Origin: CAYYNQ01 sp964473105
GTDB lineage: Bacteria; Sumerlaeota; Sumerlaeia; MVZB01
Assembly: GCA_964473105.1 (NCBI GenBank)
Contig: CAYYNQ010000009.1
Location: 1 to 63,938 of the forward strand
DNA: 63,938 nucleotides
Reading direction: 5' to 3'
The notes beneath the pieces are model-generated. The model was not told the origin of the DNA and ran no database searches. It worked only from the letters and a program-made list of their open reading frames with translations. Positions 18,031-26,560 of this stretch are shown piece after piece. Both the position numbers and the translations under genes were made by a program. Positions within the stretch are counted from its first letter, which is position 1. Each line of letters opens with the position of its first letter.

Positions 18031-18675
18031 TTATAAGATCCCGCCACCGACCAGGCCGACGGTCTCCAGGTAGTAGACGTCTCCGGCCGAGACCGTGCCG
18101 TTGGTCGGGTCGTAGATTCCCCACAGCCCGCCGTCCTCGGGCGCGTCACTGATGCCGTCGGGGCCGCGATTCATGAGAAGGTCCGGTCCACAGCTCATAA
18201 TAAACCAGCGCCACTTCCTGCCCGGATAAACCTCAGCAACATGGCTGTTTGGCACGCCTGACATAAAGACACCCCTTCCATAATAGACATAACCGAAACT
18301 GATGAACTCAATGTCAAAACGAGTGGCGTAGCCCTCATTGAAGACATCATAGGTGACCGAGGACAGGTAGGCGACCGGTGAAGTCAGTCGACGTGCCTGG
18401 CCGCCGGAGAGGTAGGGGTTGCGCGATTCAATCCACAGGTTGTAATCACGGAACAGGTCCGGTTGACCCTTGCACGGCATCACGTCGTTGTAGTCGATCT
18501 GGTAGGCCTCGATCGCCACGGCGTTGGTGCGCATGTCGGACAGGAGGCGGCTGACCTTGGAACGGACCTGGGCTTCCAGGAAATTGGGCACAGCGATCGC
18601 GGCCAGGATCGCAATGATCGCCACGACGATCAGCAGCTCGATCAGGGTAAATGCCTTGTGCCTTGGATGACCCAT
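18031..18675 (-). CDS. Type II-style pseudopilin (paralogue 2)
   Basis: 214 residues, with prepilin signal KAFTLIELLIVVAIIAILAA after a basic leader. The globular region carries FRDYNLWIESRNPYLSGGQ, then YPGRKWRWF and CGPDLLMNRGPDGIS, ending VGLVGGGIL. It differs from paralogue 3 at relatively few positions, concentrated in the middle (for example GRGVFMSGVPNS against GNGILISGLPQS). The start ATG matches that of paralogue 1, including the MGHPRHK leader. Tandem duplication produced the array. Confidence 0.88.
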   Translation of the reverse strand: MGHPRHKAFTLIELLIVVAIIAILAAIAVPNFLEAQVRSKVSRLLSDMRTNAVAIEAYQIDYNDVMPCKGQPDLFRDYNLWIESRNPYLSGGQARRLTSPVAYLSSVTYDVFNEGYATRFDIEFISFGYVYYGRGVFMSGVPNSHVAEVYPGRKWRWFIMSCGPDLLMNRGPDGISDAPEDGGLWGIYDPTNGTVSAGDVYYLETVGLVGGGIL

Positions 18676-19017
18676 GTTGCCTGGTCCCCTTCTGTCGTCG
18701 GGTCGACTGCTTTCCCCGGCAGAGCACCCGGCCTGACGGGTTCATCGCCTGAGGCGCCGCTGCTTGGGGGAATGCCCACATTTTGTGGAACATCAATTTG
18801 TTCTGGTGCAATTTTCCGTCCAAAGCACCGGGCTCGTCAATGATTATCGATGCCCTTGACGGAAGCACGATGCAGGGGTGGGCCCTGCCCGGGCCTGATA
18901 TCACGTGTGTTGTTGTGCGTGGCAGGGTTGGATGAGGGACTCTCGATTGACGGCATGGCACGCCGCCGGTTACGGTCACCAACAGGGATCCCGGGCTTTG
19001 GGCCCCGGGTCACTCCC
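18676..19017. repeat. Pilin spacer repeat, copy B
   Basis: The second copy of the 342-base spacer lies upstream of pseudopilin 2. In this copy CCACAAAATGTGG forms a 5-bp inverted repeat, one base pair longer than in copy A. No gene, riboswitch consensus or T-run terminator is seen. Confidence 0.85.
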
Positions 19018-19662
19018 TTATAAGATCCCGCCACCGACCAGGCCGACGGTTTCCAGGTAGTAGATGTCTCCGGCCGAGACCGTGCCGTTGGTCGGGTCGT
19101 AGATTCCCCACAGCCCGCCGTCCTCGGGCAGATGACTGATGCCATCGGGACCGCGATTCATGAGAAGGTCCGGACCGCAGCTTGAAATAAACCAGCGCCA
19201 TTTCCTGCCCGGGTAAACCTCCGCGACATGGCTTTGGGGCAGGCCGGAGATCAGGATACCGTTCCCGTAGTAGACATATCCGAAACTGATGAACTCCATG
19301 TCATAACGAGTGGCGTAACCCGCATTGAAGACGTCGGGCGTCACCGAGGACAGGTAGGCGACCGGTGAAGTCAGTCGATGTGCCTGTCCGCCGGAGAGAT
19401 AGGGGTTGCGTGATTCAAACCACAGGTTGTAATCACGGAACGAGTCCGGTTGGCCCGTGCACGGCATCACGTCGTTGTAGTCGATCTGGTAGGCCTCGAT
19501 CGCCACGGCGTTGGTGCGCATGTCAATCAGGAGGCGGCTGACCTTGGAACGCACCTGGGCCTCTAGGAAATTGGGCACCGCGATGGCGGCCAGGATTGCA
19601 ATGATCGCCACGACGATCAGCAGCTCAATCAGGGTGAAAGCCCTGCGGATGGGATGCCTCAT
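19018..19662 (-). CDS. Type II-style pseudopilin (paralogue 3)
   Basis: 214 residues from the ATG preceded by GGGAGG. The longer frame to 19695 lacks such a site. The prepilin signal is RRAFTLIELLIVVAIIAILA. The rest closely follows paralogue 2. Unlike the other two, its upstream region is unrelated to the 342-base spacer, so it is probably the parental copy or the end of the duplicated unit. The gene is about 138 bases downstream of the stop of the secreted GH39-like gene's convergent side (same strand), so shared transcription with that gene is possible. Confidence 0.88.
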   Translation of the reverse strand: MRHPIRRAFTLIELLIVVAIIAILAAIAVPNFLEAQVRSKVSRLLIDMRTNAVAIEAYQIDYNDVMPCTGQPDSFRDYNLWFESRNPYLSGGQAHRLTSPVAYLSSVTPDVFNAGYATRYDMEFISFGYVYYGNGILISGLPQSHVAEVYPGRKWRWFISSCGPDLLMNRGPDGISHLPEDGGLWGIYDPTNGTVSAGDIYYLETVGLVGGGIL

Positions 19663-19799
19663 GATTACCTCCCTGACATGATTCGGCTGTTTCAACCGGC
19701 TGCACCTGAGAGTGGAACCGTTCTCATGATAAAATGGGTTATTTCGATGTTTGTCAGCCCCGCCCTGATTCTCCAGTAAAATCCACGGGGCGCAAGATC

Positions 19800-22028
19800 T
19801 TATTCAATGCGCAACACCAGGGGGTAATCGTAGACGATCAGGTCGTTGATTCGCGTCGTCCCGTCCTTGTCGACCAGGTTCAGTTCCTGCTCGACGCCGT
19901 TCAGCGTGTCGATACCGGTCACCCGTGAGGCCTTGTAAGGCAACTCGACAGCCAGCCTGGCCCCGGGGTTCACGTCCCTCCGGTCGGGGTTTCCCTTCAT
20001 CCACATGGCCAGCAGCCTTTCCCCGGCGTCATTACGGAACGGCCAGGTTGCAATGATTTCCCTGATCGCATTGCCCTCGAAGCCGACCTGGACCGACGGT
20101 GAAAAGTCCGTGATATCCTTGAAACCTACACCATCCAGGTCAAACTCAAAATCCGGGTCGGGATGGGCGTTGTTGAAGATGGTGCACAGCGTCCGGTAGA
20201 CATAATACCCCGGTCGTGGCGACATGGTGTGGCTGGGTCCCGCATTGAACCCGTGACGCAAGAGACCTACGTCACCGGTCGTCAGCGCCGAGTTCCAGGT
20301 CTCATTCCAGAAGCTCACGACCCCCATCGCCGCGTGACGTGTCATCGTGCGGGCCAGGATCTTGGCCTGCTGCATTTCCGATGTCTGGGACAGCCAGGTT
20401 TTGGGGTTCAGGTAAGGCGCGCCGTGCCACCGGTTCTCCAGCGAGAAGATATACTTCCCCTTGAATCCGTGGTCGCGGACCCACTTCATGAATTTCGGGA
20501 ATTGAAGGTGCGAGCTGCGGTAATCCGCGGTGTTCAGGTTCCGCTGGCCGCCCCAGCGGATGTAATCGATGATGTCGATCTGTGAGGCGACCTCCGCGAG
20601 CCGGCCGTGCAGCTGGCCGCTGACGAGGATCTTCGCCCCGGGGTCCTCCTCGCGGATGATCGGGATCGCCCGCTTGACAATCTCGATATACTTGTCCTCC
20701 GCCTCCTTGCCCGGTCCCCAGCCGTAACGCCGATTGCCGTGCAGGGGCTCGTTCCAGACTTCCCAAGTGTGGACACGACCCTTGAAGTGGCTGACCATGA
20801 AACGCACGAAATTGAGGTAACCCTGGATGTGTTCTTCCTTGCGCGGCGGCGGGGCGGGGTCGAACGGCAGCGGCTCAACGCGCGCCTCGAAATTGTCCTT
20901 GGGCGTGTCGGTGTAGAGCCAGTTGCCATACATCAGGCCCATCACCACGTTGACCTTGTTCTGTGCGGCCTCGGTGATCGTGGCATCGGCCAGCGGGTCA
21001 ATGGTGTAGACACCCTTCTCCTGCTCCACATAGTGCCACTGGAGAACGGAGGTCCAGAACGCGACGCGCAGCCATTTCAGCCCGATGTCATAATGCAGCG
21101 GCCACCAATCCTTGAGTTCCTGGTGTCGGCCTTGGTAGCCATAGTGGGTCGATGAGGTGGTCACGGCCACGCCCTTGGTGGCCGGGAGGTGGTTGATCTT
21201 CGTGACCTGGTGACCGACCTTGTTGAGCTGGTGCGCCTTGACCTCGCTCAGCCCCCAGCAGCGGCCCCAGAACTCGTTGAAAGGGCCCTGGACATAAGAG
21301 CCGAAATTCTCGCCAATGATCCAGATCTGCTTGGCCAGGCGCGAAGGGACCGGGATGGTCAGGGTCTCGCCCAGTCCCGGTGCCTTGAGGTCGTTGGTTT
21401 CATAGACGGTTTCCCAGTGCCATGCGTCGAGGCTCATCTTGATCGTCAGCTTTTGCGGCCAGGGGTCGTCATACCGGTAGACTTTCATATATTGCGGATC
21501 CGGACCGAGTCCAAAGATGCCGCGTTCGGGAAGCGCCTCGGTTACCGCCATGAGATCGATTTCGTCAATGACTTTTGCATAAGGCAGATCGAAGCGGATC
21601 CACTCGGGTTCGATGCCGGCCTGTCCCTGTCCGCGACTGACCCAGTTTGTCCTTGCACTGCCGTCGATGAGGTTGATGGGCAGGAAGAACTGGCGGTCGG
21701 TGTGCGCTGTCCGGGGCACGCGGGGAGGGGTTGTCCCGAAATAGTTATGCCCGATCTGCGAGGACTTGAGCGGCCTGATCTTGGGCCTGGGGTTCATGTT
21801 GCCGATTTGGATGTGGTGTCCGCCGCCGCCCCGGGTGTTCTTGTCAAGAAAATCGGGGGAGACATCATTGACATAGAGGTCCCCATAGGCGCGAACCTTG
21901 ACCCCATCGCCAATCTCGGCCACGACGGGTGCGTTCCCGTGTCCTTCGGCCGGGCCCTGTACGTGGGCAAAGAGGGCCGGACAAAGCGTCCCTACGATCA
22001 GGATCGTCGTGATCAGGATTCGATTCAT
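19800..22028 (-). CDS. Secreted GH39-like (clan GH-A) glycoside hydrolase with discoidin-like N-domain
   Basis: 742 residues; ATG preceded by GGAAGGA at nine bases, signal peptide ending at ALFA. Residues 110-280 look like a discoidin-type binding domain (LIDGSARTNWVSRG). The TIM barrel carries HYGYQGRHQELKDWWPLHYD and the acid/base motif HTWEVWNEPLHG near residue 430. A candidate nucleophile is Glu in FSLENRWHG near residue 545. The architecture is the same as the enzyme at 1185-3362, so they are paralogues. It is transcribed divergently from the GH127-like gene at 22269 and has a clear promoter. Substrate unknown. Confidence 0.8.
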   Translation of the reverse strand: MNRILITTILIVGTLCPALFAHVQGPAEGHGNAPVVAEIGDGVKVRAYGDLYVNDVSPDFLDKNTRGGGGHHIQIGNMNPRPKIRPLKSSQIGHNYFGTTPPRVPRTAHTDRQFFLPINLIDGSARTNWVSRGQGQAGIEPEWIRFDLPYAKVIDEIDLMAVTEALPERGIFGLGPDPQYMKVYRYDDPWPQKLTIKMSLDAWHWETVYETNDLKAPGLGETLTIPVPSRLAKQIWIIGENFGSYVQGPFNEFWGRCWGLSEVKAHQLNKVGHQVTKINHLPATKGVAVTTSSTHYGYQGRHQELKDWWPLHYDIGLKWLRVAFWTSVLQWHYVEQEKGVYTIDPLADATITEAAQNKVNVVMGLMYGNWLYTDTPKDNFEARVEPLPFDPAPPPRKEEHIQGYLNFVRFMVSHFKGRVHTWEVWNEPLHGNRRYGWGPGKEAEDKYIEIVKRAIPIIREEDPGAKILVSGQLHGRLAEVASQIDIIDYIRWGGQRNLNTADYRSSHLQFPKFMKWVRDHGFKGKYIFSLENRWHGAPYLNPKTWLSQTSEMQQAKILARTMTRHAAMGVVSFWNETWNSALTTGDVGLLRHGFNAGPSHTMSPRPGYYVYRTLCTIFNNAHPDPDFEFDLDGVGFKDITDFSPSVQVGFEGNAIREIIATWPFRNDAGERLLAMWMKGNPDRRDVNPGARLAVELPYKASRVTGIDTLNGVEQELNLVDKDGTTRINDLIVYDYPLVLRIE

Positions 22029-22076
22029 GGCAGGTGGTCCTTCCTTGGGTGGTCTGGGTGGGCATTGGGAGACCGC

Positions 22077-22106
22077 ATTCTATGGCGGGGTGGAGCGGAT
22101 TGTCAA
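22077..22106 (-). promoter_or_regulatory. Sigma-70-type promoter for the GH39-like gene
   Basis: On the minus strand TTGACA (22101-22106) and TAGAAT (22077-22082) are separated by 18 bases. The predicted start of transcription is about 40 bases before the ATG at 22028, inside the divergent intergenic region shared with the GH127-like gene. Confidence 0.7.
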
Positions 22107-22268
22107 ATTATGCCCGACCGGCATTTTCTCGTCGGGAAGATTGATGCAAAAACCATGACAACCAAGCCATTTGCCTTTATTATGAGGGGTAGGCTCGTGG
22201 TTGTGTCCGCGCCTCCCCCCCCGTCCCGAATCCGGGTGTCGGGGTTTTATCTTCAAAGGAGTTCCCCG

Positions 22269-24458
22269 ATGTTTCAAGACAAGTTGATCCTCAGCCTCAT
22301 GGCCCTGATGGCCTTGCTATCCTGGCATGGAGGAGGGGTGGCCGCGGACGACGACGCTGAATTCCGTGGCTTCGCCCGTGAGGAAAATCTTGTGCCCGAA
22401 GACCTGATGCAACGGGCGGATGAGGGCGGGGACCGTCCGCCGGTCATCTATGTCCGGGACGAGATCCCGGAATTCAAAATCCCCGAGGTATCGGGAAAAC
22501 GCCGTGAGGCCTGGGTTCCCGCAACCCTCGACCTTGCACACCGCGCCGAGCTGGCGATCAACGCACTGACCCGTTGTATCGACCCGGAATATGATTATGA
22601 GGCCTACGAGTCCGGGATCTACTATTCACCGCTTGTGATGAGATACTTCGCGCAGGTGATGGACCTTGAGGACAAGGAGCAGAACTTCATTCTCGCCCCG
22701 TTGATGATGCATACCTATCACGATTACAACGGGGTCCACCCGAAGTATATCGAGTCGATGGCAATGCTGCGTCTCGTCGGCGGCAGCCAGACCAACCTGC
22801 ACGTCGAGCAGGGGATGGTTGAGTTCATGCTCCGGATGATGGGCGATGACGGTCTCTATTATATGCCGATCCAGGGCCGTCCCTGGGCCTTGTTCGATGA
22901 ATGGGGAAGCTTCATTGCCCAGGCCGACCCGCCCGAGGAGACCGCCCACCTCTGCGCGTTGTGGCCGGCCGGTCGCGCCATGCAGGCACTATGTGTCTAC
23001 GCCACCCGTGACCCGGAAAACCCATTGTGGCGCGAGTTCCTCGACCGCAGCATGGCGGGACTGTCAAAAATGATGGTCGAGATCGACGACTGGGGTCACT
23101 TCCCGGGAGACCTTGTCTTCCTTGACAAGGACAAAGAACTGATTGCCTACGCCAAGTCCAGTTATGGGGGCAAGGGTGAGCGGAATGTGAATGAAAATAC
23201 ACCCGTGACGAAGGGACTGAATGCCGTTTCACTGGTCTCGCCACTCCTTTACGCATCGTCACGTTATTACCGGATTTCCGGTTCCGAGGCAGCGGGAAAC
23301 ATCTCCCGGCGATTGGCCCGCTATCTCCTGGACCATGCCGAGGTCTTTGACGAAAAAATGCGATTCCTCCATCATTTCCATCTCAACACCTCGACGTTGC
23401 TCGGCTTGCTGGAGTATGCGATGGCATTCAACGACGAGGATGCCAAACGGCGGATCGTCCAGTCGTATGAATTTGCCAAGTCGCTGGGAGTCCCGGAGAT
23501 TGGTTACTGGCCCGAGAGTTTCCCCCCGCCCGACAATCCCAATGCATGGCCCATTCATGTGTGGGAAAACATGACCAGCGAGGGCTGCGGGATCGGGAAT
23601 ATGGTCGCACTCTCGGTCAACCTGAGCCGTTACGGTGTCGCCGATTACTGGGAGGATGCCGATCGTTTCATACGCAATCACTTTGTCGAGTCCCAGCTCA
23701 CCCGGTCCGACTGGATCAACAAGTATGCCCGGATGATCAACCAGGATTTGCCGATGTTGAGCGCGGGGGAAACCGAGTCGTATTTCCAGATCCCGGACCT
23801 GGTGACGACGGACAATGTCGCCGAGCGCAGCATTGGGATCTTCTCGACCTGGTGTGCGCCCAACGACTGGATACTTTTTCCCGAAGTCAGGGAGAAGGGG
23901 ATGGGATGGTCCGGTTGCTGCACGGGCAATGGAACCCGGGGAATATTTTACGCATGGAATGGCATCCTTGACCACCGGGATGGCGTCCTGCGTGTGAACC
24001 TGCTGTTGAACCGGTCCTCCGAGTGGGCTGATGTCAACAGCCATCTGCCCTATACGGGACGGGTCGATATCCATATGAGGAAGAAGCGTCGAGTCCAGGT
24101 GCGCATTCCACAGTGGGTGGCGGATATCAATGCCGTGAAGATCCATGTCAACGACAAGCCGCGGGATTACACCGTGCAGGGCCGATATGTTGACATCGGC
24201 CAGGTGAAACGTGGGCATGAGATCCGTGTCGAGTTCCCGATGACACGGCGGTCGGTTGAACTGGACATGTCGTTCCCGGTAAAGTGGGTGCCGAAAATCG
24301 CGTTGAAGCTCAAGGGCAACGAGGTGGTTGACATCAAGCCGGAGGGGAAATACAACCCGTTATACCAGCGCGACCATTACGACGGCGATGAGACATTATG
24401 GAAACGCAAGACCCGCTTTGCCCCAAGGGATATCGATCTCCCCTTACGTGTGCTCTAG
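22269..24458 (+). CDS. Secreted GH127-like (DUF1680) glycosidase
   Basis: 729 residues. The start is the ATG with AAAGGAG seven bases upstream, giving a signal peptide ending near GVAAD; the frame is open for another 1080 bases upstream only because it lies antisense to the GH39-like gene. The catalytic barrel starts at PATLDLAHRAELAINAL. GH127 site residues are present: SEGCG near residue 438 and GCCTGNG near residue 549. The beta-domain has VNLLLNRSSEWADV and SHLPYTGRV. It is close in sequence to the lipoprotein at 9283-11307 but is predicted to be soluble after export. Arabinofuranosidase-type activity is inferred from the family. Confidence 0.8.
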   Translation: MFQDKLILSLMALMALLSWHGGGVAADDDAEFRGFAREENLVPEDLMQRADEGGDRPPVIYVRDEIPEFKIPEVSGKRREAWVPATLDLAHRAELAINALTRCIDPEYDYEAYESGIYYSPLVMRYFAQVMDLEDKEQNFILAPLMMHTYHDYNGVHPKYIESMAMLRLVGGSQTNLHVEQGMVEFMLRMMGDDGLYYMPIQGRPWALFDEWGSFIAQADPPEETAHLCALWPAGRAMQALCVYATRDPENPLWREFLDRSMAGLSKMMVEIDDWGHFPGDLVFLDKDKELIAYAKSSYGGKGERNVNENTPVTKGLNAVSLVSPLLYASSRYYRISGSEAAGNISRRLARYLLDHAEVFDEKMRFLHHFHLNTSTLLGLLEYAMAFNDEDAKRRIVQSYEFAKSLGVPEIGYWPESFPPPDNPNAWPIHVWENMTSEGCGIGNMVALSVNLSRYGVADYWEDADRFIRNHFVESQLTRSDWINKYARMINQDLPMLSAGETESYFQIPDLVTTDNVAERSIGIFSTWCAPNDWILFPEVREKGMGWSGCCTGNGTRGIFYAWNGILDHRDGVLRVNLLLNRSSEWADVNSHLPYTGRVDIHMRKKRRVQVRIPQWVADINAVKIHVNDKPRDYTVQGRYVDIGQVKRGHEIRVEFPMTRRSVELDMSFPVKWVPKIALKLKGNEVVDIKPEGKYNPLYQRDHYDGDETLWKRKTRFAPRDIDLPLRVL

Positions 24459-24538
24459 TCGGGGGAGGGACACCTGTTTTGGTGACTCCTGCCCCGCCTT
24501 GGCCTGCAGGTCATTGATAAGCATTGGGATAGTGCCTG

Positions 24539-24567
24539 TTGACAGGGTTCCTGTTTGCAGCTATCGT
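24539..24567 (+). promoter_or_regulatory. Sigma-70-type promoter for the TRASH/YHS-like gene
   Basis: TTGACA (24539-24544) and TATCGT (24562-24567) are separated by 17 bases, 48 bases upstream of the ATG at 24615. This suggests the metal-binding protein is transcribed independently of the glycosidase before it. Confidence 0.6.
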
Positions 24568-24614
24568 GGTCGCTCGTTTTGTGAAAATCATCATCAGGAC
24601 AGGAGTTAAGCATC

Positions 24615-25313
24615 ATGAATCAGTTCAGGATTATTTGGGGGGTCGTCGCATCTCTACTGGCCCTTGTTGCGGTGCCTCATATGGCACAGGCTGCCTCGGA
24701 AGGGGACAAGTCCGGACTCAAGAGTGCGAAGCCGACAAAGAACGGTGATGTTTATCCGCTCGACACCTGTGCGGCAAACGGCATGAAGCTGGGCAGCATG
24801 GGCAAACCATTCGTCTTTCAGCATGAAGGCCGGGAAGTCCGGTTCTGCTGCAAGGGATGCGTGCCCAAGTTCGAGAAGGACCCGGGAAAGTACATCTCGC
24901 AGGTCGATGAAAAAATTACCGCAATGCAGCTGGAGTCATATCCGGCAAAACATGACATCGTGACCGATGAACCGTTTGCGGAGGGCGTCGAGCCTGTCAA
25001 GAAGGTATACCAGAACCGACTGTTTCTTTTCAGCGGGGAGGATTCATGGAAGAGATTCCTGGAGGAACCGCGGAGGTACCAGGAAGCGTTGGACAGGATT
25101 GTTGCCGAACAGCAGGTTCCTGTTTATCCGGTTGACATCTGCATGATCATGGATGAGCTGCTGGTGGAGGAGGAGATCATCGACTTGGTGCATGCCAACA
25201 GGGTGTTTCGGTTGTGCTGCAAGGCGTGTGTCAAGGAATTCCGGAAAAAGCCGCTGAAATATCATGCGATGCTGGACGGGCTGGAAAAATTCGGGAATAG
25301 CCCCGAGCAATAG
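24615..25313 (+). CDS. Exported protein with two TRASH/YHS-like metal-binding domains
   Basis: 232 residues; AGGAG lies nine bases before the ATG and the signal peptide ends at MAQA. Two similar units follow. The first (residues about 45-95) has the single Cys of DTCAANGMKLG, then RFCCKGCVPKFEKDPGKYI. The second (about 170-220) has DICMIMDELLV, then RLCCKACVKEFRKKPLKYH. The C...CCxxC plus KFxxxPxxY pattern is that of TRASH/YHS domains, which bind soft heavy metals such as copper. An RND metal pump and its adaptor lie 1.2 kb further on, so a periplasmic metal-sensing or chaperone role is likely but inferred. Confidence 0.78.
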   Translation: MNQFRIIWGVVASLLALVAVPHMAQAASEGDKSGLKSAKPTKNGDVYPLDTCAANGMKLGSMGKPFVFQHEGREVRFCCKGCVPKFEKDPGKYISQVDEKITAMQLESYPAKHDIVTDEPFAEGVEPVKKVYQNRLFLFSGEDSWKRFLEEPRRYQEALDRIVAEQQVPVYPVDICMIMDELLVEEEIIDLVHANRVFRLCCKACVKEFRKKPLKYHAMLDGLEKFGNSPEQ

Positions 25314-25399
25314 GTCCAGCCGCAGCACGGGGGCAAGGGCGTTGTTGCCGGGATCTCAAACCGTGATGACCGGATTCACGGACGGAACGATTGTATCAT

Positions 25400-26368
25400 T
25401 CAGGACTTCACACCATTGACAACGTGCTTGAGAGGCTGGCCCTCCCTGATTCGCCGGATTGGCTCGGTGACACGGGTTTGAAGCTCGCGGATCGACCTTG
25501 GGGTTGCCCCGGCCTTGTGGGGCGTGATGATCACGTTGTCCATACCCCAAAGGGGGCTGTCTGTCGGGGGTGGCTCGGGGTCCGTGGTGTCGAGGGTGGC
25601 ACCGCCAACGTGGCCCTGTTGCAGTGCATGGATCAGGTCTTCCGTTTGAACCAGACTGCCGCGCGAGACATTGATGAAGAGCACCCCCTCCTTCATTCTA
25701 GACAGGGTGTCCTTGTTGATCATGTGCTGGTTTTGCGGCGTACTCGGACAGTGCAGGGAGACAATGTCGCTTTCCTGGAGCAGTTGATCCAGGGGAACTG
25801 CATTGCAGCCCTGCTGATTGATCAGTGAGTCGTCGACGACCGGGTCATGGGCGATGATCCTGCACTTGAACCCATGCAGGCGGTCAACCACCGCCATGCC
25901 GATACGGCCGAACCCGACCAGCCCGACCGTCATCTCCCTGAGGCAGTTCATCCTGGGGACGCGGTCTCGCGCGAACCAGTTTCCATCCCTGCACTGCTGA
26001 TGGAGTTGTTCAATCTGGCGCGTCAGGCAGAGGATCAGGGCGATTGTGTGGTCGGCGACCTCATCGACGCAAAAATCGGGGATATTGCAGACCGGGATGC
26101 CTCTGGCGGCCGCGGCATCGACATCGACCGAGTCAAAGCCGATGCCGTATCGCGAGATCACTCTGCATCTTGTCATGGAATCAATGACCCTGGCCGTGAT
26201 CGGTGCAAACTGGTTGATGACAAAATCTGCATCCCTGACCAGCCCGATCATGTCATCTTCACCGGTATGGGTCTTTTGGGCAACCACCTCGCAGCCCAGG
26301 GATTCCAGGATGTCCTTCTCAATATTGATTTCGTCAAACGTGTAGTCGGTGATTACAACTTTGTCCAC
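25400..26368 (-). CDS. D-isomer-specific 2-hydroxyacid dehydrogenase
   Basis: 322 residues from a GTG start with AGAGGA about nine bases upstream. The Rossmann NAD-binding motif is GLVGFGRIGMAV near residue 150. Catalytic residues of the family are visible: Arg in NVSRGSLV, Glu in TTDPEPPP and His in ITPHKAGAT. This family includes phosphoglycerate, glyoxylate/hydroxypyruvate and CtBP-like dehydrogenases; it lacks the ACT extension of biosynthetic SerA. It may belong functionally with the sugar-acid genes at 33-43 kb. The GC-rich gap before it contains an inverted repeat (GATCACC and GGTGATC, 26490-26515). Confidence 0.87.
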   Translation of the reverse strand: MDKVVITDYTFDEINIEKDILESLGCEVVAQKTHTGEDDMIGLVRDADFVINQFAPITARVIDSMTRCRVISRYGIGFDSVDVDAAAARGIPVCNIPDFCVDEVADHTIALILCLTRQIEQLHQQCRDGNWFARDRVPRMNCLREMTVGLVGFGRIGMAVVDRLHGFKCRIIAHDPVVDDSLINQQGCNAVPLDQLLQESDIVSLHCPSTPQNQHMINKDTLSRMKEGVLFINVSRGSLVQTEDLIHALQQGHVGGATLDTTDPEPPPTDSPLWGMDNVIITPHKAGATPRSIRELQTRVTEPIRRIREGQPLKHVVNGVKS

Positions 26369-26560
26369 TTGGCAAGGTCCTCTCTGCTAACGTTTCAACC
26401 GTGCGCCCGGCTTGATCCGCCATCTGCCGGGATGAGCACGGCTGGCGGCGGGCCCGGACTCGGGTCATCCGGATCCGCGGCCGATCCATGATCACCTTCC
26501 GCTCACATGGTGATCATGTTATCCCGTAATATCAAATCTTCCCCGCCCGGATCAGCAACT

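Noticed and set aside
17507..18982. Two similar minus-strand frames crossing the pilin spacers (17507-17995 and 18446-18982)
   Set aside because: They continue into the pilin genes in a wrong frame, and differences between copies are mostly amino-acid changing; similarity follows from the DNA duplication.
21189..22268. Long open frame extending the GH127-like gene upstream
   Set aside because: It lies wholly antisense to the GH39-like gene; a proper ribosome site and signal peptide start at 22269.
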